DNA of 47,605 bases, from positions 168,491 through 216,095 of the forward strand of contig CAIUPP010000021.1 of NCBI GenBank assembly GCA_903901045.1, in the 5' to 3' direction. The translations under genes were made by a program, and so were the position numbers. This DNA comes from an uncultured Planctomycetota bacterium (GTDB lineage: Bacteria > Planctomycetota > Brocadiia > CAIUPP01). Of the stretch, positions 10,342 to 18,869 are shown piece after piece (within the stretch, counting starts at the first letter, position 1; the number at the start of each line of letters is the position of its first letter). A model generated the notes under the pieces. That model was not told the origin of the DNA and did no database searches. It saw only the letters and a program-made list of their open reading frames with translations.

Positions 10342-11340
10342 TCAGAGGATCTTCACAGCCTTGCCGCTATCGGCGCATTCGCGCGCCTTGAGCAGCACCT
10401 CGGCCATGACGAGCGATTCAGCGGTGCTGAAGGCGCCGCGCCCGCGCCCGCGAAGCGTCTCGACCAGTTCCAGCCCGGCATGTTCGTCATGGCCGCCAAC
10501 CGCCAACTCGGTGGGGGGCTGCTCCTGGGTAATGAGCACGCACTTCCCGTCGCGCACCTCGATAACCCCCTTGCTCCCCGCGATGCGCAGGCGGTCATCG
10601 CCGTGCGTCGGCGCCGCCGCCGGTCGCAGGTAGTCCATGTGCATCACCACGTCGACCCCCTTCTCCATTTGCAGCAGGATGATGGCGTGGTCCTCGAACT
10701 GGCCGTATTCCTTCTTTGCGATATTCCCCTGCACGCCGCACAGCGCCCCGGTGTATTTCAGACCGGTAATCCAGTACGCGAGGTCCATGATGTGGCAGCC
10801 GACGAACATGATCGTTCCGGGGAACCCCTGGCGCGTCTTGTAGAAATCCGGGCGCGACGCGCCGAAGCGATAGGACTTCTGCCCCGTGACCAATACCACA
10901 TCGCCGATCTTTCCACTGCGCACCGCCTCGCGCGCAGCCATGAAGGCCGGCCCCAGGCGCATGGTGAATTCCGTCAGCAGGTGGAGCCCCGGGTTTTGGC
11001 GCGTCACCGCGCGCAGGTCGCTCAGTTCCGCCGCGCTGTTGGCGATCGGCTTGTCGCTGACCACGTGAATACCGCGCTTCAGCGCCGCGACGATATAGGG
11101 GCCGTTCTTCGCCGGCCACGTCCCCAGCGAAAGGACCTCCGGCTTCACTTCATCGAGCATCTTCTGCCAGTCCTCGAAGTACGGCGCGCCCGCCGCCCAC
11201 GGCGCGGAGACGTAGTCCCGGGCCTTGTCATCCAAGCCATCGGCGGCAATGGCCACGCACTGGGCCGTCTTTCCGAATGCCCCTACGAGGGCCTGGTGCC
11301 CCCATCCTCCGATTATGGCCGCGCGAATGCAGTCCTTCAT
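10342..11340 (-). CDS. Gfo/Idh/MocA family oxidoreductase, short form
   Basis: A 332-residue protein starting at 11340 behind CGGAGGT; the longer open frame upstream is not used. It has a Rossmann start (AAIIGGWGHQ, with Trp replacing a usual glycine-loop residue) and Asp96-Lys97-Pro98 (VSDKPIA) instead of the commoner EKP. It ends in the sugar-binding sheet domain. Members act on sugars, inositols or as ligand-binding homologues. It is downstream of the zinc alcohol dehydrogenase on the same strand, separated by a terminator-like hairpin at 11417-11489, so it may have its own promoter. The unusual glycine loop makes cofactor use slightly uncertain. Confidence 0.83.
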   Translation of the reverse strand: MKDCIRAAIIGGWGHQALVGAFGKTAQCVAIAADGLDDKARDYVSAPWAAGAPYFEDWQKMLDEVKPEVLSLGTWPAKNGPYIVAALKRGIHVVSDKPIANSAAELSDLRAVTRQNPGLHLLTEFTMRLGPAFMAAREAVRSGKIGDVVLVTGQKSYRFGASRPDFYKTRQGFPGTIMFVGCHIMDLAYWITGLKYTGALCGVQGNIAKKEYGQFEDHAIILLQMEKGVDVVMHMDYLRPAAAPTHGDDRLRIAGSKGVIEVRDGKCVLITQEQPPTELAVGGHDEHAGLELVETLRGRGRGAFSTAESLVMAEVLLKARECADSGKAVKIL

Positions 11341-11416
11341 CCGACCTCCGATTGTTGCTGTGTTGAAATCAGGCGCGTTTCTCTGTCGAGTCCAAACATC
11401 GTACACCAAGAGTGAG

Positions 11417-11489
11417 AAAAAGACCAGAGCCGGTTTCACAACGGCGTCGCGGGCCGCCCCAATCCGCGCCGCAACTGCGAAACCGGCTC
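11417..11489 (-). terminator. intrinsic terminator after the zinc alcohol dehydrogenase
   Basis: Inverted repeat GAGCCGGTTTC / GAAACCGGCTC (11427-11437 and 11479-11489) with a GC-rich, partly self-pairing loop. On the minus strand it is followed by a run of five T (plus-strand A at 11417-11421). It separates the alcohol dehydrogenase from the short Gfo/Idh gene. Confidence 0.65.
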
Positions 11490-11530
11490 CGGGAAATGCT
11501 TGCCGCTCTCCTTCGTCCGACGGGCTCCGC

Positions 11531-12565
11531 TCAGGCGTTCGGCGTGCAGACGGCTTTGATGATCGGCTGCCGTCCATCCACAATGCCCGCGAAGATCGCC
11601 TTGTGCTCCCCCAGCTTGAAGGTGTGCGTGATGATCTGACGCGAGTCCATCATCCCTTTCTGGAGGATCTTGAGCGACGTCGGAAACTTGATCGCCGGCT
11701 CCGCAAACGTCGGGACGAGGGAGCGCTTGTTGAAGATTAGATCGTTCACGTCCACGGCGATCTGCGAATGGCCGCCGAGGTTGATGCCGATGAAGGAGAC
11801 GGTCACGCCGAAGCGGCCCACCGGAATCGCCTGCTCCATGCTCTTGGGGGGGCTGGTGACGATGACGCGGTCCGCGCCGTTGGGGAAATGACGCTGCACG
11901 GCCTCCAGGGGGTTCTCGACCGCCGTGTCCACAACGAAGTCCGCCCCCAATTGTCTTCCGGCCTCGAAGCGCGCCTTCTCGCGCGGACAATTGGCATCGT
12001 AGCCGACCAGTCCCACCGTGGCCGCTCCCATCATCTTGGCCAGGCGCACGCACATCAGGCCGATGGGGCCGGGGCCGAAGACCACCACATCCGCGGCGGG
12101 CGGAATCTGCGCATGCAGCACGGCGTTCAACGCCACCGCCTGGGGCTCCGTCAGCGAGGCGGCTACGTAGTCCAGTCCTTCGAACCGGTCGCAGAGGCGT
12201 TCATGCACCACCATGTGCCGCGCTATCCCGGGGCGGCCTTCGAGGTTGTGCATGTTGCGGCAGAGGTGCGCCTCCCCGTTCTTGCAGTTCTCGCAGACGC
12301 CGCACATGGCGCAGTCCTCGACGATCACGCGGTCGCCGGGCTTGCAGGTGACTGCGTTGCGACCGACCTCCAGCACCTCGGCGGCGATCTCATGCCCCAG
12401 CGGGTTGTACTCGCCCCTCGCGTCCTTGGCGAAATGGATATCCGTGCCGCAGAGGCCGCAGGCGTGCACCTTCACCAGCACGTCATTGTCGCGCAGCGGC
12501 GGCAACTCGAAGTCGCGCAAGTCGAAATCCATCGAACTGCGCGCAAACAGCCCTTGCGTTTTCAT
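11531..12565 (-). CDS. zinc-dependent medium-chain alcohol/polyol dehydrogenase
   Basis: A 344-residue MDR dehydrogenase related to sorbitol/threonine dehydrogenases. Catalytic zinc ligands are Cys39 (CGLCGTD), His58-Glu59 (GHE) and probably Glu140 (LTEPQA). The structural zinc lobe is complete with Cys85, Cys88, Cys91, Cys94 (CAMCGVCENC) and an extra Cys102. The nucleotide-binding glycines are at 164-169 (GPGPIG). It should oxidise a secondary alcohol of a sugar or polyol with NAD(P). It lies downstream of the DegT-type gene on the same strand, with the palindromic terminator 12601-12641 between them. The exact substrate is not readable. Confidence 0.87.
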   Translation of the reverse strand: MKTQGLFARSSMDFDLRDFELPPLRDNDVLVKVHACGLCGTDIHFAKDARGEYNPLGHEIAAEVLEVGRNAVTCKPGDRVIVEDCAMCGVCENCKNGEAHLCRNMHNLEGRPGIARHMVVHERLCDRFEGLDYVAASLTEPQAVALNAVLHAQIPPAADVVVFGPGPIGLMCVRLAKMMGAATVGLVGYDANCPREKARFEAGRQLGADFVVDTAVENPLEAVQRHFPNGADRVIVTSPPKSMEQAIPVGRFGVTVSFIGINLGGHSQIAVDVNDLIFNKRSLVPTFAEPAIKFPTSLKILQKGMMDSRQIITHTFKLGEHKAIFAGIVDGRQPIIKAVCTPNA

Positions 12566-12600
12566 GGCGTGGCCCTTTCCTGTTGAGTCAGCGGAAGAAA

Positions 12601-12641
12601 CGAAACCTTGCGAAGGTCAAACGATCCTTCGCAAGGTTTCG
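12601..12641 (-). terminator. nested-palindrome terminator, repeat family copy 1
   Basis: A perfect 16-bp stem (12601-12616 with 12626-12641) and 9-nt loop. On the minus strand it is followed by TTTCTTCC. It follows the DegT-like gene. Each arm is itself near-palindromic (AACCTT-GCG-AAGG), and the same motif recurs at 33653 and 42817. Confidence 0.7.
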
Positions 12642-12653
12642 CATAAGACTTTC

Positions 12654-14003
12654 TCAGCCCGTTCCGTACAAAGAAGAATCCGCGTGCGGATAGATGCGGT
12701 CGTCCTTGTGCGCCATCGCAACGTCCAGGTTGGCGAAGACCTTCTTGAACGCGGCCACGATGTTCTTCATCTCCGGCAGGCCGTTGGGCGGATGGATGCC
12801 ATGGACGACGGTGTAATTCCTGCACAGCGCCTGCGCGACGGGGAAGTTGTCCGGATCGTACGGGCGATCGGAGGCGCGGCGCTTCTTCATCTTCCCCTTG
12901 TACTTTTCGCAATCCCACGGGCAGCCCGTGCGGCCGTAGCCCCACTGGGTCTGGAAGAGGTCCTGCGCGGGGACCGGCATCGTCTGCCACTGGCCGATGT
13001 GCAATCCTTCCGCGTAGAGCGCCTTCTCGACCGCCTTGCGGAAATCGACGGGGGTGGCGCTGACGCCGGCGGCCTTCGGGTCCAGGCGGATATTGAACAT
13101 GAAGAAGGAGTGCTCCAGCCGGGGCGGGACGTAGGGGGGGGTGACTCCCTTGATCTTGCCCAGTTCGCGGATGAGGTAAGCCGCGTTCTTCCGGCGGATG
13201 GCGTTGAGCGTGTCGAGCTTGGCCAACTGCGCGCGGGCCAGCGCGGCGGGAAGTTCCTGCGTGCGGTACATGTACCCCAGAATGCTCGCGTTGTACACGC
13301 GCAGCTTGCTCTCGTCGTCCACCTCGTCGCCGAACATGCGCACGAGGGAGGCTTTCTGCTTCCAGGTCTCATCATCCAGCACCAGCAACCCGCCTTCGCC
13401 GCCGCAGAGGTTCTTCAGGTTGTTCAGGCTGAAGCAGGCCATGTGGCCGATGGAGCCGGCCACCTTCCCCTTGTACGTTGCGCCGTGCGCCTGGCAGGCA
13501 TCCTCGATCACGATCACCTTGTGCTTCTTGGCGATCTTCATGATCGGGTCCATGTCCGCCATGAGCCCCTGAATGTGCGGGACGATGATCGCCTTGGTGT
13601 AGCGCGTAATCGCACGTTCCAGCTTGTTCGGGTCGAGGTTGTACGTGCGCGGGTCGATGTCCACGAAGACCGGCACGGCATTCTGGTGCAGCGCGCAACT
13701 GGCCGAAGCCAGGAAGGTGAAGGCGGACGTGATCACTTCGCAGCCGGGCTCGACGCCCGCCGCCGCCAGCGCCATGTGCAGAGCCGCCGTGCCGCTGCAG
13801 GTGGCCAGGCAGTACTTGCGGTTGCAGTAGGCGGCCCATTCCTTCTCCAGCGAGGAGGCCTCGGGCGCGCCGCTGCCCGCCACGATCCCGCGGTCAATCA
13901 CGCGCAGCACCGCGTCGCGGTCGGTCTGATCGAGCACCGGCCATCGCTTGGCGGCCGCTCTTGACGTGACGGGCTTGCCGCCATCAATTGCCAGCTTCTC
14001 CAT
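12654..14003 (-). CDS. DegT/DnrJ/EryC1 family PLP-dependent aminotransferase (copy 1)
   Basis: A 449-residue fold-type-I PLP protein. The internal aldimine lysine is Lys197 (SLNNLKNL) and the pyridine-N partner Asp168 (IEDACQAHG). The family transfers amino groups onto keto-sugars, or dehydrates or oxidises them. The start at 14003 follows AAAGGAGA; the longer frame upstream is not used. It is clearly paralogous to the DegT gene at 33982-35319 (shared DIDPRT, MDPIM and AKKHK blocks), and both have a Gfo/Idh gene nearby on the same strand. Its setting among catabolic genes argues for amino-sugar use or modification rather than LPS synthesis, but neither is proven. Confidence 0.87.
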   Translation of the reverse strand: MEKLAIDGGKPVTSRAAAKRWPVLDQTDRDAVLRVIDRGIVAGSGAPEASSLEKEWAAYCNRKYCLATCSGTAALHMALAAAGVEPGCEVITSAFTFLASASCALHQNAVPVFVDIDPRTYNLDPNKLERAITRYTKAIIVPHIQGLMADMDPIMKIAKKHKVIVIEDACQAHGATYKGKVAGSIGHMACFSLNNLKNLCGGEGGLLVLDDETWKQKASLVRMFGDEVDDESKLRVYNASILGYMYRTQELPAALARAQLAKLDTLNAIRRKNAAYLIRELGKIKGVTPPYVPPRLEHSFFMFNIRLDPKAAGVSATPVDFRKAVEKALYAEGLHIGQWQTMPVPAQDLFQTQWGYGRTGCPWDCEKYKGKMKKRRASDRPYDPDNFPVAQALCRNYTVVHGIHPPNGLPEMKNIVAAFKKVFANLDVAMAHKDDRIYPHADSSLYGTG

Positions 14004-14057
14004 TCTGATTCTCCTTTCGAAAACAAGTTGCTTCAATTGCGTCCACCGGTCGCTCAA

Positions 14058-15359
14058 TTACAGCCGTTCCAACAACTTCGCCGCCTCGTTGACAATCAAG
14101 TCGTCCGCTTTCTCCTCCAGCCGGCTGCCCGTGCCGGGATGCGACTCATAGCCCCCTTCACGGACCGCCCGGCGCGTGGGCACGTAGCCGAGGTAGCCGT
14201 TGGCCATGTCCACGACGAACGTCCGCTTCTCCGGCCGCAGCGCCTTGATGCGACGGCCGATTTCCGTGAACAACTCCCCGGGAAAGCTGACAAACGCCGC
14301 GCCGCCGACGCGGAATCCGATCATCTCCACGTCGAAGCTCGACCGCCCCATGGCGACCAGGTCCATGCAGGCGCGGGCGTACAGCGTGTCATCCACGCCG
14401 TCGCGGATCGTGTGCGGCTGACTTGGCCGCGCAAGCACTTCCTGCGCCCAGGCCAGGTACTCCGGCGTGATCTTCCGGATGGCGACGCTGAATCGCGATT
14501 GCCGCACCGAGAGGCTGTCGTCGGAAGGGATGATTTGTCGGGCCACGTCCATGACCTCGCGCGCCAGCCACGCCCCCTTGCGTTCCATCCCCGCCCAGTC
14601 CCGTTCGCGGAATGCGGGAATGTCCACGCTTCCCTGCGCGCCGTTGGTGAACAGCGCCACCCCGCCCAACTCGCGCTCGATGGCGGCGGAAGCGACTCCG
14701 GGGTAATCGGCGCTGACCTGGAACCAGGTGCCCGGCGGTGTATTCGGATGGCCGGCATGGTTATACAGGATGGCGATGGTCTTCCCGTCCAGAGCGTCGA
14801 TCCGCACCACGCCGACTTCGGGATCCATCACCCCGGCCGGGCCGATGAGTTCCTCCGGGCTGAACGTATCCCAATTCATCGCGATCCGGCCGTCCGTCAG
14901 ATAGAAGCGGCGGTACTCGCTGATGGTGAATTCCGCGCCCGACCCGCACCCGGCGTGCGCCGGCCTGGCTGCGTCGCGCGCCCGTTTCGTCAATTCGGCC
15001 AACTCCTGAATGAGCCGGTCGCAGTACTCTTGTTCCCGGGGACAGAAGTATCCGTAAGTGGCGGGGCCGGAATGGATGTGGCCGCAGGCGATGACCTGGC
15101 GCTCGAAGGGGATATGGGTGCGCTCGGCGATCCGGCGGCGCATGGCGTCCGCAACATCTTCGGGCAGACAGCACAGGTCGAGGCTCAGCAACGCGAAGGG
15201 GCCGTCCTTGTTCTCAAGCACCAACGTCCGGGCGGAGATGGGGTCGTGCATCCCCTCGGACTTGTGATCGCGCGGGTTGCCGTCGAGCCAGACGGGGTAG
15301 GCCGGCGTGATATCGGCTCTCGCTGCGCCCGCTTTTAGTGCGCTCATAAGATTATCCAC
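14058..15359 (-). CDS. neutral/alkaline ceramidase-like hydrolase (N-terminal domain only)
   Basis: A roughly 433-residue protein matching the catalytic part of neutral/alkaline non-lysosomal ceramidase. Visible are KAGAARADITPAYP at the start, the zinc-site GHIHSGPA, NHAGHPN and NGAQGSVDIP. Known ceramidases are about 670 residues with a C-terminal Ig-like domain; that part is missing here. No signal peptide is visible, so the true substrate in this bacterium may be a cytosolic amide rather than ceramide. GTG at 15359 and ATG at 15347 (four codons later) are both possible starts. It is the first gene of the minus-strand run, divergent from the GntR gene, with a likely operator over its promoter. 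Confidence 0.78.
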   Translation of the reverse strand: MDNLMSALKAGAARADITPAYPVWLDGNPRDHKSEGMHDPISARTLVLENKDGPFALLSLDLCCLPEDVADAMRRRIAERTHIPFERQVIACGHIHSGPATYGYFCPREQEYCDRLIQELAELTKRARDAARPAHAGCGSGAEFTISEYRRFYLTDGRIAMNWDTFSPEELIGPAGVMDPEVGVVRIDALDGKTIAILYNHAGHPNTPPGTWFQVSADYPGVASAAIERELGGVALFTNGAQGSVDIPAFRERDWAGMERKGAWLAREVMDVARQIIPSDDSLSVRQSRFSVAIRKITPEYLAWAQEVLARPSQPHTIRDGVDDTLYARACMDLVAMGRSSFDVEMIGFRVGGAAFVSFPGELFTEIGRRIKALRPEKRTFVVDMANGYLGYVPTRRAVREGGYESHPGTGSRLEEKADDLIVNEAAKLLERL

Positions 15360-15414
15360 CCGTGAAAAGGTGAGTTCCAGCCATGCCAGAAAGGGCTCGG
15401 AATCGCTTGCGCTG

Positions 15415-15457
15415 CGACTTATTATAATGATATAACATGTCGTCTCATCTTTTTCAA
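15415..15457. promoter_or_regulatory. putative GntR operator overlapping a minus-strand promoter
   Basis: A 28-bp near-palindrome (15415-15442) has outer CGAC/GTCG arms and an AT-rich centre containing TATAAT; 10 of 14 positions match between the halves. A minus-strand promoter TTGAAA (plus 15452-15457), 17 bp, TATATC (plus 15429-15434) overlaps it. The surrounding 15360-15649 is otherwise non-coding and divergent between the ceramidase-like and GntR genes. This is the classic layout for repression and autoregulation by a GntR protein. Confidence 0.5.
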
Positions 15458-15649
15458 GTGCGTGTGGGCTGAATCGGGTAAAGTATTCGCGGCAAGCCCG
15501 TGAAGCGAGCGGTGCATGCGGGCCTGGGCCTCAGCCCTGCCTGGTTGATACCGAGCAGGGCATGGACGCGCCGGTCCGCGTCCTGGGCTGAACGCCTGTG
15601 ACCGTTCCAGTCGACGAAGGGACCTTTTGGTCCGCAACGGAGTCCGTAG

Positions 15650-16381
15650 ATGAATCGGAAGACCACGGCGTACAACATGGTGGCTGAAATACTCCGGCGC
15701 AGGATTCTCGGCAACGAACTCCAACCCGGCCAGCAATTACCCTCGGAGCAGGATCTCTGCAAGGAGTTTCGCACCTCGCGCATCACGATCCGCCGCGCGC
15801 TGCAGATTCTGGAGGAGGAACTGCTCGTTCGGCGTCGACAGGGAAGCGGGACGTTTCTGACCGCCAAACCCGCGCGAAAGATTCCCATCCTGAGCTCGGA
15901 GTTCGATGCCAGCCTGGCGCGCCATGCCCCGGAGGTTACGCGCCGGGTGGACTTGTGGGAATGGCGGCCTGCCGATGAGGAGACGGCTGCGCTGCTGCAC
16001 ACCTTCGTCGGAGACCGTGTGCTCTTCGTGCGCCGCATTGACTCGATGGGGTCATCGCCTGTGGCGATGGACGAGATGTCGATCCTGCGCGCGTATGCCG
16101 ACAAATTATCGAAAGAAGAACTCGCCGGACTGGACTCGATGGAGCGCTGGCAGAAGGCGCAGGGGATCGAAATCGGCCACTCCGTGCAGGCCGTCGAAGC
16201 GGTTGCCGCCGAGGAGCCGGTGGTCGGTGTGCTGGGGGTGAATCCCGGGACGCCCGTTCTCAAAGAAACCGAAACCGTTTACCTGGCGGATGGCGCGGCC
16301 GCCGCAATCTTCGTGAGCTACTACCGCCATGACCAGTTCCGCCTCATCGGCACCGTCCGGTACGCCGGGCGAACGAAGTAG
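15650..16381 (+). CDS. GntR family transcriptional regulator, HutC/UTRA type
   Basis: A 243-residue regulator. Residues 1-70 are the winged-helix GntR domain (LQPGQQLPSEQDLCKEF, TSRITIRRALQIL, RQGSGTFL), all well kept. Residues 90-235 resemble the UTRA ligand-binding fold (AVAAEEPVVGVLGVNPGTPVLKETE), which senses a small metabolite, often a phosphosugar. It most likely represses the divergent ceramidase/DegT/alcohol dehydrogenase run and its own operon, through the palindrome at 15415. It is 26 nt ahead of the M28 peptidase gene and probably cotranscribed with it. The inducer is unknown; a rhamnose-pathway intermediate is a reasonable guess. Confidence 0.9.
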   Translation: MNRKTTAYNMVAEILRRRILGNELQPGQQLPSEQDLCKEFRTSRITIRRALQILEEELLVRRRQGSGTFLTAKPARKIPILSSEFDASLARHAPEVTRRVDLWEWRPADEETAALLHTFVGDRVLFVRRIDSMGSSPVAMDEMSILRAYADKLSKEELAGLDSMERWQKAQGIEIGHSVQAVEAVAAEEPVVGVLGVNPGTPVLKETETVYLADGAAAAIFVSYYRHDQFRLIGTVRYAGRTK

Positions 16382-16407
16382 AACTGCGCCTTCAAAAGGA
16401 AAGAACG

Positions 16408-17694
16408 ATGCGAAACTTGAAAGACCCCGCCGGCCTCCTGCAAATCCGCAGCGACATGGAATTCATGTGCCACACCGTGGGACAACGGCTCGCCGGCTCG
16501 CCGGAAGAGAAGCGGGTGGCCGAATACATGGTGGGCCGTCTCCGTGAGCTTGGCGCGTCGAACCTCGGCAGCCTTCCCTTTCCTGTCCAGCGGTGGATTC
16601 CGGCCCCGGCTGTATTGACCGACGTTGACAGCGGGCGGCGGATCGAAGTCAGCCAGGTCACCCACTCGCTCGCGACGCCGCCGGAAGGGGTGGAAGGGGA
16701 GCTGATCGTCATTGAACCGTTCGATTATGAGCAGGGCATGCGCTTCGACGGTTTGGAGGGGAAGATCGGCCTGTTCTACGGAGGGTATGGGGAATCGGAA
16801 GAAGTTTTCCGGCAGATGCAGGAGTCCCCGCTGAAGGCGCTGCTTTACGTGGACACGCGCTATGCGACGGAGTGGGCCCTCGCCGCAGGAATGGGGGAGC
16901 GGTTCATGCGCATGGTCCGGAAGCCCATGGCCAACCTCTCCATGATGGATGCCTGGGCGCTGGCGCGCAGCGGCGCGCGGCACGTGCGCCTGGCCTGTTC
17001 CGGGCGAATCGAACCGGCCAACTCCTGGAATGCCGTCGGCGAATTCCCAGGCTCAGACCCGGCCGCGCGGGTGATCGTCATTTCCGGGCACCTGGATTCC
17101 GTCAGTGAAGGAGTCGGGGCCGATGACAATGCCAGCGGGATCGCCGCCGCGCTGGAATGCGCCCGGCGTTTGCGGGGAAAGGGCTTGAGGCATACCGTGC
17201 GCTTCATCGGCTTCGGCGCTGAAGAGCAACTCTCCGTGGGATCGACGCGATACGTGGGGAGCCAGGTCGCGGACCTCGACCGCATTGCCTTCGTATGCAA
17301 TTTCGACTCGGTCGGCGCTCATCTGGGCAGCTCGGAAATTCAGTGCGCCGGCACCCCGGCCTTGAATCGGTACGTCAAAGAGGCCGCCGAGAAACGCCTG
17401 GGCTTCGGCAAGGTCGTTGACGACGCCTCTCCCTACCAGGATATGTTCCCCTTTGCCGCGCGAGGAATTCCCGGCATCTGGGTGACGCGGACCACGCACA
17501 GCACTCTGTACTGGTACCACCACTCCGTCCATAACAACCTTGACGCGGTGTCCATGGAGCAGATTGCCTGGACAGCGGAAGCGGCTTGCGAGATGGTCGG
17601 CGACCTCGCCAGCCGCGAGAACTGGCCCTTTGAACGCCGGCTGACGCCGGAGCTTAAAGGGAAATGCGACCGCTTCCTGCGCGAGCTATTCTGA
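16408..17694 (+). CDS. M28 family zinc aminopeptidase
   Basis: A 428-residue co-catalytic zinc exopeptidase. Ligands are visible: His228 and Asp230 (SGHLDS), Asp239/Asp240 (GADDNASG), Glu272-Glu273 (GAEEQ), Asp in CNFDSVG and a late His in a THSTLYWYHHS segment. A PA-like insert lies in residues 60-190. No signal sequence is seen, so it is likely cytosolic. The start is the ATG at 16408 after AAAGGAA. It converges with the DapB-like gene, with only 7 nt between stop codons. Coupling to the GntR gene suggests an inducible amino-acid or peptide salvage role within the island. Confidence 0.87.
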   Translation: MRNLKDPAGLLQIRSDMEFMCHTVGQRLAGSPEEKRVAEYMVGRLRELGASNLGSLPFPVQRWIPAPAVLTDVDSGRRIEVSQVTHSLATPPEGVEGELIVIEPFDYEQGMRFDGLEGKIGLFYGGYGESEEVFRQMQESPLKALLYVDTRYATEWALAAGMGERFMRMVRKPMANLSMMDAWALARSGARHVRLACSGRIEPANSWNAVGEFPGSDPAARVIVISGHLDSVSEGVGADDNASGIAAALECARRLRGKGLRHTVRFIGFGAEEQLSVGSTRYVGSQVADLDRIAFVCNFDSVGAHLGSSEIQCAGTPALNRYVKEAAEKRLGFGKVVDDASPYQDMFPFAARGIPGIWVTRTTHSTLYWYHHSVHNNLDAVSMEQIAWTAEAACEMVGDLASRENWPFERRLTPELKGKCDRFLRELF

Positions 17695-17701
17695 CCGTTG
17701 C

Positions 17702-18706
17702 TCAGGAACGGCTGCAGGTCACCGGCGGCAAGTCGAGCATCGTCTTAAGGCCGGGCGTCACCTTGCGAATGGCGGCGACGGCGTTCAGAACGATGGCGCA
17801 GGTGGCGATGTCGCCGTTGACCCCGCCTTCGATCACAGACCGCAGGTTCGGAGTGCCGGTGATCTCCACCGCGTCGAAGGATTTCGCTTCGCCCACCGCG
17901 GCGCGGAATTCGAGCGTGATGACCTCCTTCCTGCCGACGAAGGCGTGGCCGATCTGCTCGACGCCGCAGGCCATCCCCTTCTCGATCGGGGCGTAGCCGC
18001 TGGTGATGCGTCTCTTCGCGATGACCGGCCGCAGGCTCTCGGTCGTCCGGCTGAGCTTCCAACCCAGCGCATGCGCGACCATCTGCATCGACTCCGTCAG
18101 CCCCACGTGCCGCAGTGTGCCGGCCTCTTTCTTCTTGCGGAACTGCGCCGTCGTAAGCCCCGCGCCGATCTTCTGCTGAAACGGCACGCGGCGCGCCGAC
18201 GCATCCTGAATGCGCTGCACGCGCACATGCTCCACCTTCTGGCAGACCCCGGTGAGCGCGGAGGGGAGGAAGTCCATCAGGAATCCCGGGTTCACCCCCG
18301 TCCCCACGCAGGCTACGCCATGCTTCCGGCAGAGAGCGTCAATTCGCCGCGCGACGGCCGGCGAGGCGCCCCATGGGAAGGAAAGCTCCTCGCAGGTCGA
18401 AACGATCGGGAGCCCTGCCGCGGCGATCCGGGCGATCTGCGCTTCGATGCGCCTGACATCGGAAACCGTCGTCAGCAGCGCCACTTCCGCTTTGCGGCCA
18501 CGCAGCGCGCTGCGCAGGTCTTTCGCGACGGCGACCCCGAGGCGCTTGACGCCGCACAGTTCCCCCGCGTCTTTCCCCACCTTGTCCGGCGCAGGGTCCA
18601 CCACGGCGACCAGTTTGAGGTTCGGACGTTCCAGCAGATAGCGCACCACCTTCTGGCCCAACGGGCCCAGGCCGATCTGGACGATCCTCGTCATTGTCTC
18701 ATTCAC
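17702..18706 (-). CDS. DapB-fold dehydrogenase, 2,4-diaminopentanoate dehydrogenase-like
   Basis: A 334-residue NAD(P)-dependent protein. It has a Rossmann start IGLGPLGQ (13-20), a VVDPAPDKVG segment and a long C-terminal domain like that of 2,4-diaminopentanoate dehydrogenase of clostridial ornithine fermentation (EC 1.4.1.12), rather than true dihydrodipicolinate reductase. The catalytic details cannot be confirmed by eye. MTRIVQ, four residues in, is an equally good start. None of the other ornithine-fermentation genes is nearby, so the substrate here may differ. It is convergent with the M28 gene and divergent from the aldolase operon. Confidence 0.7.
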   Translation of the reverse strand: MNETMTRIVQIGLGPLGQKVVRYLLERPNLKLVAVVDPAPDKVGKDAGELCGVKRLGVAVAKDLRSALRGRKAEVALLTTVSDVRRIEAQIARIAAAGLPIVSTCEELSFPWGASPAVARRIDALCRKHGVACVGTGVNPGFLMDFLPSALTGVCQKVEHVRVQRIQDASARRVPFQQKIGAGLTTAQFRKKKEAGTLRHVGLTESMQMVAHALGWKLSRTTESLRPVIAKRRITSGYAPIEKGMACGVEQIGHAFVGRKEVITLEFRAAVGEAKSFDAVEITGTPNLRSVIEGGVNGDIATCAIVLNAVAAIRKVTPGLKTMLDLPPVTCSRS

Positions 18707-18722
18707 TCCTCGCAGACCTTGC

Positions 18723-18751
18723 TTGCCGATGGTTCGGCACGGCAGTATAAT
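18723..18751 (+). promoter_or_regulatory. sigma-70-like promoter of the aldolase/PHP/SDR operon
   Basis: TTGCCG (18723-18728), 17-bp spacer, perfect TATAAT (18746-18751), in the divergent gap. It would give a leader of about 110 nt before the aldolase ATG at 18870. Confidence 0.65.
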
Positions 18752-18869
18752 TGCGCCCGATTCGGGGGCGCACCGGTAGCCGCATTATGCCCGGCGTCCC
18801 GAACTCGTGCAAGCGGCCACGCAGAGAGAACCGCCTCCATCGCAAGAACTTGTTCGGAATGACAGAACA

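Noticed and set aside
12213-13964. Plus-strand open frame of 583 codons opposite the DegT and alcohol dehydrogenase genes
   Set aside because: Runs across two genuine genes and a terminator. Composition is antisense-like and no motif is visible.
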